From Chimonanthus salicifolius (lineage: Eukaryota > Streptophyta > Magnoliopsida > Laurales > Calycanthaceae): DNA of 64,000 bases. The notes below the pieces were generated by a model, which had not been told where the DNA came from, did no database searches, and saw only the letters and a program-made list of their open reading frames with translations. Made by a program: the position numbers and the translations under genes. The stretch spans positions 30,552,631-30,616,630 of the forward strand of contig CM023539.1 of the NCBI GenBank assembly GCA_013350335.1. Reading direction: 5' to 3'. Positions 53,402 through 64,000 of the stretch are shown here, piece after piece. Numbering within the stretch: position 1 is the stretch's first letter; each line of letters starts with the position of its first letter.

Positions 53402-56400
53402 TGTAACATCCTAGATTTTCAATGCAATTATTATATTGGATATTATCTGTTTTGATTGTTAAAATTAAGATTTATAGATGGATAAGAATTGGGGCAATGA
53501 CCCAATTATGATCCAACGGATCATGGATAGAGTTGATTTTAATTAATTAGGTAAATGTAGTTAATTGGGTCAAACACCCATTTTGGGACCTAATGGGTCA
53601 AGATGAATTGATTTGATTGGGTCATGTACCCAATTAAGACCTAAGGCATGGGATCCGCCTCATCAAGTGAGGTGGTAAGTGTATGAGGTGACATGGAAGT
53701 GGCATAGCCAAGTGGGACCCAAGTCCACCTCATCAAGTGAGGTGGAGTGTGGTCTAAGGTAACTTGTAGGGCCGGCTACCATGGTTGACTTGGTCAACCA
53801 TGGGTGAGTTCAAATATGGTGAGTGGAATTATATTGAATTGAGAATTAAAATCACTTGATTTAGATGGAAATGAATTCAAGTGCTTGAGTTAGGGGAATG
53901 AGTTTCATTTAAGTGAAGTGAGTTGAATGGGAAGTGAGTTCAAAATAAACAAGTGAGTTGAAATGGAAGTGGAATGGGCTCTAAGTGAGTCAAAGAGGGA
54001 GGTGGAGGGTTTCCATGTCACCATGACATGGTGACATGGAAACCCTAGACAAAAATCGTTGGAAAGGGGGAGAAGGCCAAGTGTAAGCCATGTGTCTCCT
54101 TGGTTAGCCAAGGGACACATGGGAAAGACCACACCTTAATGTGGATGGTTGGGAGGTTAGGGCTTACACAAGACACACCCAAAACCCATAGGGCCGATCC
54201 TCCCTTAGACAACATAGTGGAGATTGTTTCATCTCACCCTCTCATTCTCTCCCTCTCTCTAAATCCTAATACCGATCCTCTCCTTGAGACAAAGAGAAGT
54301 AGAATTTCCTCTCATCCTCTCTCTCTCTCCCTCTCTCCCTCTCTCAAACTACACCACCTTGGCCAATCCTTCCATTGAGACCTTCCTCTCTTTTCCTCCC
54401 TCTCTCAATCAACACCTTGGCCGAAGAATCCATTAAAGATCAAGGAGGTTTTCAATCTCTCTTCCTCCTATTTCGGCTCTAGACTTGGAGGAAGGACAAG
54501 GACTAAGGAAGGAGAAGGATGGAGGAGCAAAATCAGACCTAAAGAAACGGAGGAGTCGCGGAATAGGTACGTTTGGTTTAACAAGGATTATTGATTAAAA
54601 AGCGGCTAAGGAAACCATGGCTTCGGCTATGGAATGGCCGAAACCATGGGGTTCTATTTTGGATTGAAAAGATTGGCCAAAATGTTATGGGCCATAAAAT
54701 GTAAAAGAAAAATCCATCCATGGTGAAGCATTTGCAATGAAAGGAATATACCCTAACCTTGTTGGTGGGTAAGATAGGTTGTGCAAATGAAGTAATGATA
54801 ATGAAACTATGGTAATACATGATTAAATGGATGACAACATGCATGATTAAATATGAGGAATGAAGTTCATAAGAAAATGATCAAAGAACATGGTTCGGCC
54901 CCTTGCATGGCCGAACCCTATTTTTGATACATGAGGATCATTGAGGACTCAAGGAGGACCAGATGAGGTTCGGCCATGTTGTATGGTCGAACCCCATCAA
55001 ATGACCTAAACATGTGGGATGTAGATGTTTTTAAAAGAAACCCATCTTCAAAATGTTATAAGATGGGGAGAAGAGAAAAATGAAGAACCATGGGTTCTGC
55101 CATGTTGTATGGCCGAACCCCATAGATAATTTTTATGGATCTAAATATTTTTTAAACGATTAACTAGGGACTACCAAGTTAAGAAATAAGAAGATGAAAA
55201 TGAAGAACCAACATGGCCGAACCCCATGGATCATTTTATGGATCTAAGTATATGTAAAAAGTTAGGTGATTAACTATGGATTATCAAGCTAAGAAATAAA
55301 AAAGAAAAAGAAAAGAAATGATGGCTAAGATGGGAAGATGATGAAAAGAGGGCAACATGGCCGAACCCCATGGATGACTTTTATGGACTTAGGTGTGTTT
55401 TAAAAAGTTAAGCAACTAACTAGAGATTATTAGATTAAGAAATCAAAGAATGAATGATGTTGGACCCGCTTTGTTTAAGGTTAAAAAGGGGGTCAAAACC
55501 AAAGAGTCAGGTTCAGCCATGTTGTATGGCCGAACCCCACTAATGAGTTTTGGGTAGGACATGAACACACCCTATGGCCGAACCCCATTGGGAACTTAAC
55601 CGGTTTGAGGATTATGATCGTAAATGGAAATGAACATGGGATGATGTAGGGGATGATGGGAATCAAATGGATCATCGATTTGATTTATTTATGTGTTAAA
55701 TGTAATAAGGAAAAGGAGATCCGCAAAAATGGGTTTTGCAATTTGGTTTCGACGCGATCGTTGAATGTGACCGGCAAGAAAACAACAAGGATATTATCGT
55801 AGACTTGGGTAGGACTCCTACCTTGTTGAAAACCTTGGACTTATGTATATGTGATGGTTTTTATTTCTATGTGTTATGATCTATTTTTGGTATCAAAGTG
55901 CTATATTTAAGAATGGGATTTCAATGCTATTATGTCTAATATGAAATAGCAAGTTTGCACTTACATCTCATGCATGGCATGGGAGGGATCACATGAGGGG
56001 AGTCCACGCTCCATTCGGATATCCGATAAACAAACGTGGGGAGGGATCCATACTGATTCTGATTATGATGTTTGAAATGAAAGAGGAGTCCACGCTCCGT
56101 TCGGTGGGACCGATAAGGCATACGTGGGGAGTCATGATAATGAATACCTTGATGTGGTTTGTACATCAAGAGGATTATTTATGTGATTGAGATATGGTTG
56201 ATGGGTGGGAAATCATGGCATATGACACCCATGGCATGGCATTGATTTGCATGATTTGAACATCATATATCTATTATGATTTTTATACTAATCCATGTGT
56301 TTGACCCTACTCGGAATACCTACTGGGCGCGTTGACTAACGGCCTACTTCTACCTTAGATGATGGTACAGGGAATGGATGGAATGAAGGATGCAAAAGGA

Positions 56401-56831
56401 ACCAAGCTTAGGAGCTTGGATGATTTAGAATTACTTTATTTAAGTTTTATTTTTGGACAATATAATTTCAGTTATTCGCATTTTGGGACTGTAATAATTT
56501 AGAACTATCTTCTTATGGTTTGGTTTTATTTTGGACATTTGAACTTAAGTTAATTTATGTGATGGACTTCCTTGCTTAAAAATGGATAGGGTTAGTAATC
56601 TTAATCTCATATTAATTCCGCATTACGTTAATTCTGCAAGTATGACCTTAATGCATGTGAACCGTTTTAGTGGACTTTGTCCACGCACAGGTATGGTTGG
56701 CCAGTTAAGGGTCGGGCTTTGGAAGCTCGGAGTTAGTTCGCATCATGGCGTCCCGCTCTCTCTCACTCTTTTATTTAAAAAAAAAAAATAGACTCTGATT
56801 TTCGACGAGTGAAAAAGGGCGGGTTGTTACA
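53402..56831 (+). mobile_element. W: Tekay-type solo LTR, 3430 bp
   Basis: Starts TGTAACATCC and ends GGGCGGGTTGTTACA, with no primer site or polypurine tract beside it. The right part matches 9917-10695 and the inverse of T1's LTR (CCTACTGGGC, TTAAGGGTCGGGCTTTGGAAGCTC), so it is the same superfamily. Flanks GTTCG (53397-53401) and GCTTG (56832-56836) fit a mutated 5-bp duplication, as the uninterrupted LTR reads CCTCG there. Several phrases GGTTCGGCC..GTATGG..CGAACCCC recur at 54890-55580. The frames inside are not conserved. Confidence 0.85.
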
Positions 56832-57335
56832 GCTTGTAGCTAACGACTCTTCGGTATAAAACTTATAAGTTCTGGACTAGGAACTTATAAGGGCTATCGA
56901 TAAAATAGACATATCGGCAAGCAAAGACAGATTGAGAGATACATGACCGACCCTTCGGCAAAGGGCAACAGGTCGTTCTGGGTAACAGGTTTCCAAAGTG
57001 GAAACTATTGTCAAACTTGTTTTTGCACTAAAACGAGTCTCTCGTATGGACCGACCCCTTAGTACCATAAGTGTCGACCCATCTGCAACAACGACATGTT
57101 GGCCGGGAAGTAATAATGCCGTTGAGGGTGCACTTAATGCGCAATGGTGGGGTGGTTGAACGGTAATAAATATGAATATTGACCCATCGGTGCCACTGAC
57201 CTGTTGGTCCTGGACAGTCAATATGACTATTAAAACTCCTCTATAAATATGAGTACTTTGTGATCGTTTCACTATCTCCCTTGAGTTTAAAATAGATATA
57301 CACTCTAAAGAACGATCAACACTCTTGAGGGAAAG

Positions 57336-57439
57336 ATCATAAACAACCAATCTTCGGATTGTGTTTGCAAGTGAGAAAGAGAGGACGAAAGAAAGATCAT
57401 AAACAACCAATCTTTGGATTGAGTTTGCAAGTGAGAAAG
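57336..57439. repeat. 60-bp tandem repeat, two copies (Z 5' LTR)
   Basis: ATCATAAACAACCAATCTT starts at 57336 and 57396. The 3' LTR has three copies of the same unit (63241, 63301, 63361). Confidence 0.92.
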
Positions 57440-58068
57440 CTATAAACTAGGAAAGCTTTGGTTTAGCCAAGTTTCCTTGTCACCCAAAGATTGTGATTGC
57501 TACACGATGACTGGAAGAAGGAGCATCGACACAACTCTGGTAGGATATTCAAAAAGCACACATTAGCGCGAAAGAGATTTAAGGCAAGTGCTTCTTGGTT
57601 TTTAATTTTCTTTTTAAAAACCTATAACCCAAGAGTGGATTAAAGGGAGGTAACCTGGAACCAATATAAAAAACTCTAGAGCGTCGTCTCTTGCACAGTG
57701 GTAGGTGGAATTCCTAGCCAATTGAGTGAACTGGAATTCCTACTCTAATTGTGAGGGTGTAAGTCCCCACATAGTGAATTTGGGCATTGCTCAAGGTTGA
57801 GCGAGTCCTACCAGTGGATGTAGGTTGGCGAACCGAACCACTATATATCTTATGTCCTTGTGTTTGTGGTGTTAGAGCCAAACTATTGTGTTGATTGTTT
57901 TTAATCACATTTACTAACACACACACTCTTGATTGTTGTTTCCGATGCAATTAAATTAATCAATCAAGTAAATTAAAAAAGGACCAATGAATTTGGATTG
58001 TCCTATTCCCACCCCCTCTCTAGGGTCAATCAGGTTGTTCTAGCACCTGTGTAAATGGTACTCTCAAT

Positions 58069-58080
58069 TGGTATCAGAGC
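58069..58080 (+). other. Z primer binding site (tRNA-iMet)
   Basis: Exact TGGTATCAGAGC two bases after the LTR end at 58066, followed by the leader and gag at 58134. Confidence 0.95.
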
Positions 58081-58133
58081 CTAGTGCTCATTATAAGGAT
58101 TTAATCATCTGAGTAGATCCAAGCTAGAGCAGC

Positions 58134-59597
58134 ATGGGAGACAGTCATGCAATATCCAAACCTCCTTACTTCAATGGATCAAATTATGCCTCTTGGAAGG
58201 CCAAAATGAGAAGCTTCTTTATCTCCATTGACTTATCGATTTGGGATATTGTAAAGACTGGATGGGAAGAACCCATAGAAGAAAAAACTGGAGCCTCCAT
58301 CACAACTGTGTCACCCAAACCCTTTGCCTCTTGGACCCATGCTAAGAAAACTGCTTAAACAACAGACGGGAAAGCCATGAATGCCCTTAATTGTACAGTT
58401 TCAGGTAGTGAATACAGGCGTATCATGACCTATAAAACTGCAAAGGAAGCATGGGAAGTTCTTGAAAGAAAACATGTGGGCACCTCAAAAGTTATGAGGT
58501 ATAAACTTCAAATCCTCCAAAATCAGTTTGACACCATTAAAATGAGGGAGGATGAAGTTTTCATGGATTTCTATTCCAAGGTCAGCGACATTGTTAATAA
58601 AATGTATGCTCTAGGAGAAAGAATAACCAAGGATAAGGTATGTACCAAAATTGTCCGGAATCTTGTGGAAAGATTCAAGCCCAATGTTGTGGCCATGGAG
58701 GATAACAAAGATGTGTCCTTAATGAACATAGATGATTTGGTTGGTTCATTGCAAACCTATGAACTGCACTTTGAACAACCAAAGGATAAATCTATTGCCT
58801 TGAAATCTTCCCTAAAAGAAAAGAAAACTAAAGAAAATGAAAACTTTTGAGAACATGATCTCTTAAGTGATGAAATGGCTATGTTTGCCAAGAAGTTTTA
58901 TAAAAACTTTGTTAAAAGAAATAACTTGAGAAGAATGGGTAAGGGTGAAACAAGTAAAAGATATCCAAGAAGGCAAGAAGATAACAGAGGAAAAGGGGTG
59001 GAGAGAGAAGTAACCAAGGAACAAACTTATTACAGCTGTGGGGGAAGAGGGTACATCATGGATGAATGTCCCTTAGATAAAATAAAGAAGGCTATGAATG
59101 TGGGTGTGACCCATGTGGAAACTTCTGAAGCAGAGAACGATTCAGATGAGGAGACCCAACAAAAAACTGTTGTGTCAAAAGGTCTCATAGCCTCGATCAT
59201 TGGTGATCATGAAAATCTTACAATTGTAACAGACGAAGATGAGAGTGAAGATGATGAAAATCTTCAAACTTCCTACAAAGCCCTGTTATTTGAGAGTCAA
59301 AGGCTTACTAAGAAACTCAACAAGGTGAACAATGAAAACCTTAAGCTCTCCAATCAAGTGGAAGAGTTGAAAGATGAAAAATCTCTTATAATCTCTAAGC
59401 TTAATCTCTCAGATGTTGAAAACACTAACCTCGAAGAAGATGTTAAAAGACTATCTTTGGAAGTAAAAGAATTAAAACTTCATAAGAAAAAATTCCAAGA
59501 TAAGTTTACCCAAGGAGATGAAAGGCTTAAAAGACTCCTCGGAGCAGGAAGACAGTATGGTGATAGGTCTGGTCTTGGTGCCTCATTCACCAAATAG
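58134..59597 (+). pseudogene. Z Gag (Sirevirus type), two in-frame stops
   Basis: One frame from the ATG at 58134 to 59597 (about 487 codons) with stops only at 58356-58358 (TAA) and 58848-58850 (TGA). The N-terminus has SKPPYFNGSNYASWKAKM and LSIWDIVKTGWEEP, the copia Gag core; then AWEVLERKHVG and KVMRYKLQILQNQFDTIKM. The zinc knuckle near 59035 is degraded (YSCGGRGYIMDECP, missing the His). Acidic stretches and a heptad-rich segment follow (KKLNKVNNENLKLSNQVEEL), a coiled coil of about 90 residues as in SIRE-type Gag. Without the two stops the frame would be nearly complete, so decay is young. The core function is particle formation. Confidence 0.86.
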
Positions 59598-60732
59598 CCT
59601 ATACATCATAAGGTGTCTAGTAAAACAAGTATCTCTCGCCATTCAACGAGTAAGTACAATTTCTATCACAAGAATGGGCATTTCAAAAGAAATTACTATC
59701 ATCTGAAGAGATACTTGGAAAAGAAAGCACGAAGGCAAAATCAATAAAAGTCTAAGCTTAAAAGACATCCACCAACACCTAATCCTAAAAGAAATCCAAG
59801 GAATGTGGATACAAGGCAAGCCTCTCTGTTAAGACAAATGAATCATGTCTTAAGAGAGTGAGAGTTGATGGATCCAAGGTTTGGTCATCAAAGGTACGAT
59901 CGTAGGGGTGTATATGCAACACAAAATGCCACAATATTTGTACTTAGGAGAGACCATGAATCATGTTTTGTTGTGGTTTAAGATTCACTTCCATATCATA
60001 GACCACTACAAATGAACTGACAAGAGACCATGTGAGTTCACATAGTAGAAAAATGCTATGACATGAAGAGAGGAACTGGCCACATGCAAGTCTTGAATGT
60101 ACTCTTCTTGGCTATAGTACATATTCTACTTGGAAAGCCATACATTCCGTATTTTTGAAAAATATAATTTTTATTGTTGTGTATGTGCATGTTTGAATGA
60201 AGTATGCTTGGCACATGTGTTCATGAATATATGTTTTTCGTGCTTAGATTAGGATCTCCATCAAGTTGCACAAATAAAGGATGATTGCTCTGCAATCTGA
60301 ACCTCTCGGTGTTGTCGACATGTCAGTGAATAGTTTGTCGGAGTGACAGATATGTCGTTACTGTGCGAAATCAATGCATTGTTAAAAAGGGAGAAAAGTC
60401 GATAAAGTCGACCTGTCAGTGGAACCAACATATCGGTGAGACAAAAAGTTAAAATAAAAAGGGGTCACTTTCTGCGAAAGCGACAACACTTTCGAATTAG
60501 CTGTCTCCCCTCCCGCGAAGGTCTGTGGTCCCTTTTTCTCCTCTTGTATCCTAGACCAATCGATAGGACCTCTCAGAGTGATTTTTTGTCGGAAAACCAT
60601 GGGGCTTTCGTTCCTCAGACCTCTAAAAGCCTGAAAATCACCATTCTTGTGGCTATCATAGATCGAGTAAAGCTCAGGTTTCATCTCATCCCTCCTCGAG
60701 CCATTGATTAAGGACCTCCTCTAGGAAAAACC
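59598..60732. other. Z interior without recognised coding sequence
   Basis: A second CCHC-like remnant in another frame near 59660 (YNFYHKNGHFKRNYYHLK) suggests gag continues after a frameshift up to about 59745. The rest, 59750-60700, holds short unrelated frames. Inverted repeat-like phrases such as TCGACATGTCAG and GTCGACCTGTCAG at 60310-60440 resemble the U3 motifs. No pol domain is visible. Confidence 0.5.
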
Positions 60733-61318
60733 ATGCTTACAAAGATGGCAGCTCAGTCACGTCCGAAAATCACTATCGAACGAGGAGAATCCAGTCGTGC
60801 GAGTCAATGGGCCAAAAGGGCCAAAAGGTCAGCTTCTCGTTTCTGCCCAGACTCGAGCTCTGAAAATCCTACTTATGTTAAAAAAGAACAAGAAACTCAA
60901 ACAGATGTGGAAGAAGATCATTGTTGACAAAGGTGTCATCTTCGTCGAAAATCGATGAGAATGAAGGGGAGAAGAAACAGAAGAGGGGAATGGTCCTCGA
61001 ACTGGCCAAGAAGACCATGTTGATATTTCTCACGACACAAGTGAGGAGGACAATCACCGGTCTGAAGACCTTACGGGAGATTCTGATGAGGAAAGGGAAA
61101 GAGAATATGAATATTCTCATCAAGTGAATGACAGTTTGAACAACAAGGTCTTCAAACTGGAAAGAAGGATTGACTCCCTTGAGAGATCCCTGGATTGACT
61201 GAGGATTATAGTCCAGGATCTTGTTGCTGCTACATCCTTCTCCAACCGAGTTCCAAATACTCCATCTCCTCCTCCTCCTACACCCACTCAAGATGGTTTT
61301 GCTTTGGACAGTTTTTAG
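60733..61318 (+). pseudogene. Z 3' ORF of unknown function, frameshifted
   Basis: Starts MLTKMAAQSRPKITIERGES (60733), with a basic/Ser-rich region (RAKRSASRFCPDSSSENP), and then stops at about 60925. Another frame continues from about 61017 with acidic ISHDTSEEDNHRSEDL, DSDEEREREYEYSHQVND and a short heptad stretch KVFKLERRIDSLERSLD. A TGA lies at 61196-61198, then a proline-rich end and a stop at 61316-61318. An equivalent ORF lies in Y, so it is a family feature. Position 3' of where pol would be is that of env-like ORFs in some Sireviruses, but no membrane segment was recognised. Confidence 0.5.
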
Positions 61319-62278
61319 AAAAAAACTATAATTTTGTTATTTTTTCTAAGCATCCATAGTATCCCCCTTATTAGCCACCATATGTACTCAAAATGCACAT
61401 TTTGTTGTCAAATGTAATGATATGGTTTGGTTTATTTTGATATGTGTATTGCTGTGTATTCATACCATTTATCTCTTTTGTATGATATACTAACATGCAG
61501 ATTTGAATGAATTGATTTTGTATTGGCATGTTAGGGAGATAAGGATTCGAGATGTGATGCTACACATATACTTGGAGTAGGGGGAGCACAAAATTTTTGC
61601 TAATTAGCTGCTGTCACTGGCCATGACAATTGGTGGAGGAAGGTGAATGCAAGCTTGAAAACTTGAAGAGAAATCAACTCAGGGGCAGCTAAATTTGTTG
61701 GGGAGCAAATAAGAAAAAACTAAGAAAAATTGCTTAGTGAATGGGGGAGGAAACTCGAAAAAGCTAGGAATATTAGCTTAACCCGTGAAGCAATATACTG
61801 GAAATCAGCTCGTGTAAAGGCATACAAACCTTGTTGCACAAAAATTGTGCACTGAACCATGGGGGAGAACCATGAGTTGGAATAGATCTCAGTCAAGCAC
61901 CAATGCCATAAGCATGGGGGAGTACTTAATCTTGGTGCATGCCTACTAACTCTTTGTCAATTGAATGAAAAAATTGAGGAGAATGTAGTAGAAGCTTGGA
62001 GCTGGGAAGCTCAAGGAGATTGGGGGAATCCTAACAATTCATTTGTGTATGGGGAAGAAAATCATATTTAGTGCATGGATGTTATATGGTTTGTGCTTAA
62101 ACAGGAAAATAAGAATGAAGCAAGCTGAGCAAGAATTTGGAGACCATAGTCTTGTTAATCCATTTGAATATACATGTAATTGATGTAATGTTTTGTATTC
62201 AAATGTGTTGTAATAAAGGGTGGTCATGTAATTGGGTTAGCTTCTAGGTTTTGTCATATAATTGACAAAGGGGGAGAT
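61319..62278 (+). other. Z 3' non-coding region with repeated polypurine tracts
   Basis: GGGGGAG-type tracts occur at about 61579, 61743, 61861, 61915 and 62269, and GGGGGA-like ones near 62023. The last, CAAAGGGGGAGAT, is directly next to the 3' LTR and is the active polypurine tract by position. The repeated tracts are a described property of Sireviruses. No gene is seen. Confidence 0.8.
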
Positions 62279-64000
62279 TGTTAGTGTCCCGGCTTGTCCG
62301 AGTCTCTGTTTGTCAATTACATGACTCGGGTAGAAGCACTTGCCAAGAAGTTTGAAGGCTGAAGATGATCGAGGAAGAAGATCATGCTCCACCAAGCTCA
62401 AAGCTCGGTGGCAATCACAAGAACATGCATAAGGCCATAGATGACCCTAGGTGGAACCCACACCTGAGAGAGGACCACTAGTCTTAGTTGCATATGTTGA
62501 TAATAAACATAACAAGCCTAGAGAGGAAGCTAAATAGTGAATTAGAAGTGAACTTGGAAACGTGAATTATGTTCACTGTCAGCATGACCAGTCTATCTCA
62601 CCGACCACTCAATGCAGTTAAGATCGACCCATAATAGTCAATGACGTTGGTTTTGGATATTAGAATTGTCATTCTAGAAATACCGTTGACCAAGAGTCTT
62701 GTATGCACCGACCCATCGTGATGAACTTGATCGACCCCTCGTGATCAACGACTCATCGGTATAAAACTTATAAGTTCTGGATTGGGAACTTATAAGGGCT
62801 CTCGATAAAACAGACATATCAGCAAGCAACGACCGATTGAGAGATACAAGACTAACCCCTCGGCAAAGGGCGACAGATCATTCTGGGTAACAGGTTTCCA
62901 AAGTGGAAACCACTGTCAAGCATGTTTTTGCACCAGAACGATCCTCTCGTATGGACCGACCCCTCGGTACCATAAGTGTCGACCCATTGGCGATAACGAC
63001 ATGTCGATCGGGAAGTAATAATTCTATTGAGGGTGCATTTAATGTGCAACGGTCGGGCAGTTGAACGGTAATAAATATAAACACCGACCCATTGGTGCCA
63101 CCGACTTGTCGGTCCTTGACAATCAATATGATCGTTAAAACTCCTTTATAAATATGAGTATTGTGTGATCGTTTCACTATCTTCCTTGATCTTAAAAGAG
63201 TTATACACTTTAAGGAATGATCAACACTTTTGAGAGAAAGATCATAAACAACCAATCTTCGGATTGTGTTTGCAAGTGAGAAAGAGAGGAGGAGAGAAAG
63301 ATCATAAACAATCAATCTTCGGATTGAGTTTACAAGTGAGAAAGAGAGGAGGAGAGAAAGATCATAAACAATCAATCTTCGGATTGAGTTTGCAAGTGAG
63401 AAAACTATAACCTAGGAAAGCTTTGGTTTAGCCATGTTTCCTTGTCACCCACAGATTGTGATTGCTACACGACGACTAGAAGAAGGAGTGTCGACACAAC
63501 TCTGGTAGGATCTTAAAGAAGCATACATCAACGAGAAAGAGATTTAAGGCAAGTGCTTCTTGGTTTTTAATTTTCTTTTTAAAAACCTGTAACCTGAGAG
63601 TGGATTAAAGGGAGTACCCTGGAACCACTATAAAAAACTCTAGAACGTCATCTCTGGCACAGTGGTGGGTGGAATTCCCAGCTAATTGAGTGAGATGAGA
63701 ATCTTTATGAAACTAGTTGGTATTCTTCGGAAAGATCAGTTGGAACCCTCAGCTTACCAGTGAGCTTAAACAAGGCCAACAGAAGGATCACTCTCTCACT
63801 CGTACTTACACTAGGGGAAACAAATACAACCAATCGGATGAATTGAGTTGTGTGAGAGAGAAGGAGGATGAAAACTCATAAACAACCAATTTAAGAATTG
63901 ATTTTGAAAGTGAGAAGGAGAGAACCATAAAATAGGAAACTTTTGGTAAAACCAGTTTCCTTGACACCTTGGGCTGTGATTGCTGAACGACGGCTACGAG
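62279..64000 (+). repeat. Z 3' LTR (window-truncated, chimeric after ~63697)
   Basis: Starts TGTTAGTGTCCC after the polypurine tract and aligns with the 5' LTR up to about 63697. From there it diverges into sequence that again resembles an internal part of the same LTR type (CATAAACAACCAAT, TAGGAAAC, GTTTCCTTG, GATTGCTGAACGACGGCT). Inverted repeats ACCGACCCCTCGGT (62955-62968), CACCGACCCATTGGTG (63082-63097) and ACCGACTTGTCGGT (63100-63113) are present. The minus-strand frame at 63375-62878 is a repeat shadow. Confidence 0.85.
63241..63403. repeat. 60-bp tandem repeat, 2.7 copies (Z 3' LTR)
   Basis: Units start at 63241, 63301 and 63361 with exact 60-bp period and very few differences; the third is cut short. 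Confidence 0.95.

Larger units (their letters stand above)
52916..58066 (+). repeat. Z 5' LTR, interrupted by W
   Basis: Pieces 52916-53401 and 56837-58066, which together match the 3' LTR from 62279. It begins TGTTAGTGCCC and ends ACTCTCA. Two copies of a 60-bp unit lie at 57336-57439. It carries RACCGACC..TCGGT-type inverted repeats. A minus-strand frame at 57410-56877 is a repeat shadow. Confidence 0.88.
52916..64000 (+). mobile_element. Z: gag-only Sirevirus derivative (runs off window)
   Basis: Plus-strand element with 5' LTR 52916-58066 (split by solo LTR W), primer site 58069-58080, gag 58134-59597, unknown 3' ORF 60733-61318, repeated polypurine tracts and a 3' LTR from 62279 to beyond the window. 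The interior is about 4.2 kb, against the 8 kb or more expected for complete Sireviruses, and no protease, integrase or reverse transcriptase motif was seen. Its gag ends in a long coiled-coil, as in the SIRE/Maximus lineage. It probably depended on a related element for movement. Confidence 0.82.

Noticed and set aside
56877..57410. Minus-strand 177-residue frame, and the similar one at 62878-63375
   Set aside because: Both lie in the two LTRs of Z, contain the 60-bp repeat and have no domain; they are antisense shadows.

Overview
This window is nuclear DNA from a flowering plant, probably a eudicot or magnoliid; the sequence does not fix the species. The evidence is nested LTR retrotransposons of the Tekay, Sirevirus and Tat/Athila-like types, initiator-Met tRNA primer sites, a plant SYP71-type SNARE gene split by GT/AG introns, plant profilin coding sequence, MITEs, a tRNA-type SINE and one run of exactly 100 N (36378-36477), which marks a scaffold gap. 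Nothing prokaryotic was seen.

Left part (1-10695): a minus-strand Tekay-type Ty3/gypsy element (T1) holds gag, protease, reverse transcriptase, RNase H, integrase and a C-terminal chromodomain, all broken by stops and frameshifts. Its complete 5' LTR is 3.56 kb (6356-9916); its 3' LTR is cut by the window edge. T1 sits inside an oppositely oriented LTR of the same superfamily (9917-10695). Region 10696-25086 is a second pile. A Ty3/gypsy element with short LTRs (G2, 13240-24120) is split by an LTR element with a perfect AGCAG target duplication (C, 14555-19438), by Tat/Athila-like LTRs (A, B, D) and by a TRIM-sized solo LTR. A further LTR (J) lies on its right.

Centre (25164-36377): the only host gene region. 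Two copies of one hAT-like MITE lie just upstream of a Qc-SNARE gene (SYP71-like) with seven readable exons between 26221 and 34451. A frameshift and stop in exon 7, and more indels in exon 8, remove the C-terminal membrane anchor. Its 5-kb second intron holds a SINE with a perfect 13-bp duplication, a 5'-truncated LINE and an antisense profilin first exon. A 1.06-kb hAT-like element with a perfect 8-bp duplication follows the gene.

Right part (36478-64000): a deep nest. A minus-strand copia tail (H) was hit by a gypsy element (E), whose 3' LTR was hit by a plus-strand Sirevirus (X). X was in turn hit by a minus-strand Sirevirus (Y, TSD GAGAG) and, 66 bp further on, by a plus-strand Sirevirus (Z). 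Z's 5' LTR then received a 3.43-kb Tekay-type solo LTR (W). Z carries gag, an acidic coiled-coil ORF in the 3' position and repeated polypurine tracts, but no recognisable pol, so it looks like a gag-only derivative that would depend on another element. No element in the window appears able to move by itself; the inserts mostly show layered insertion, solo-LTR formation and decay.
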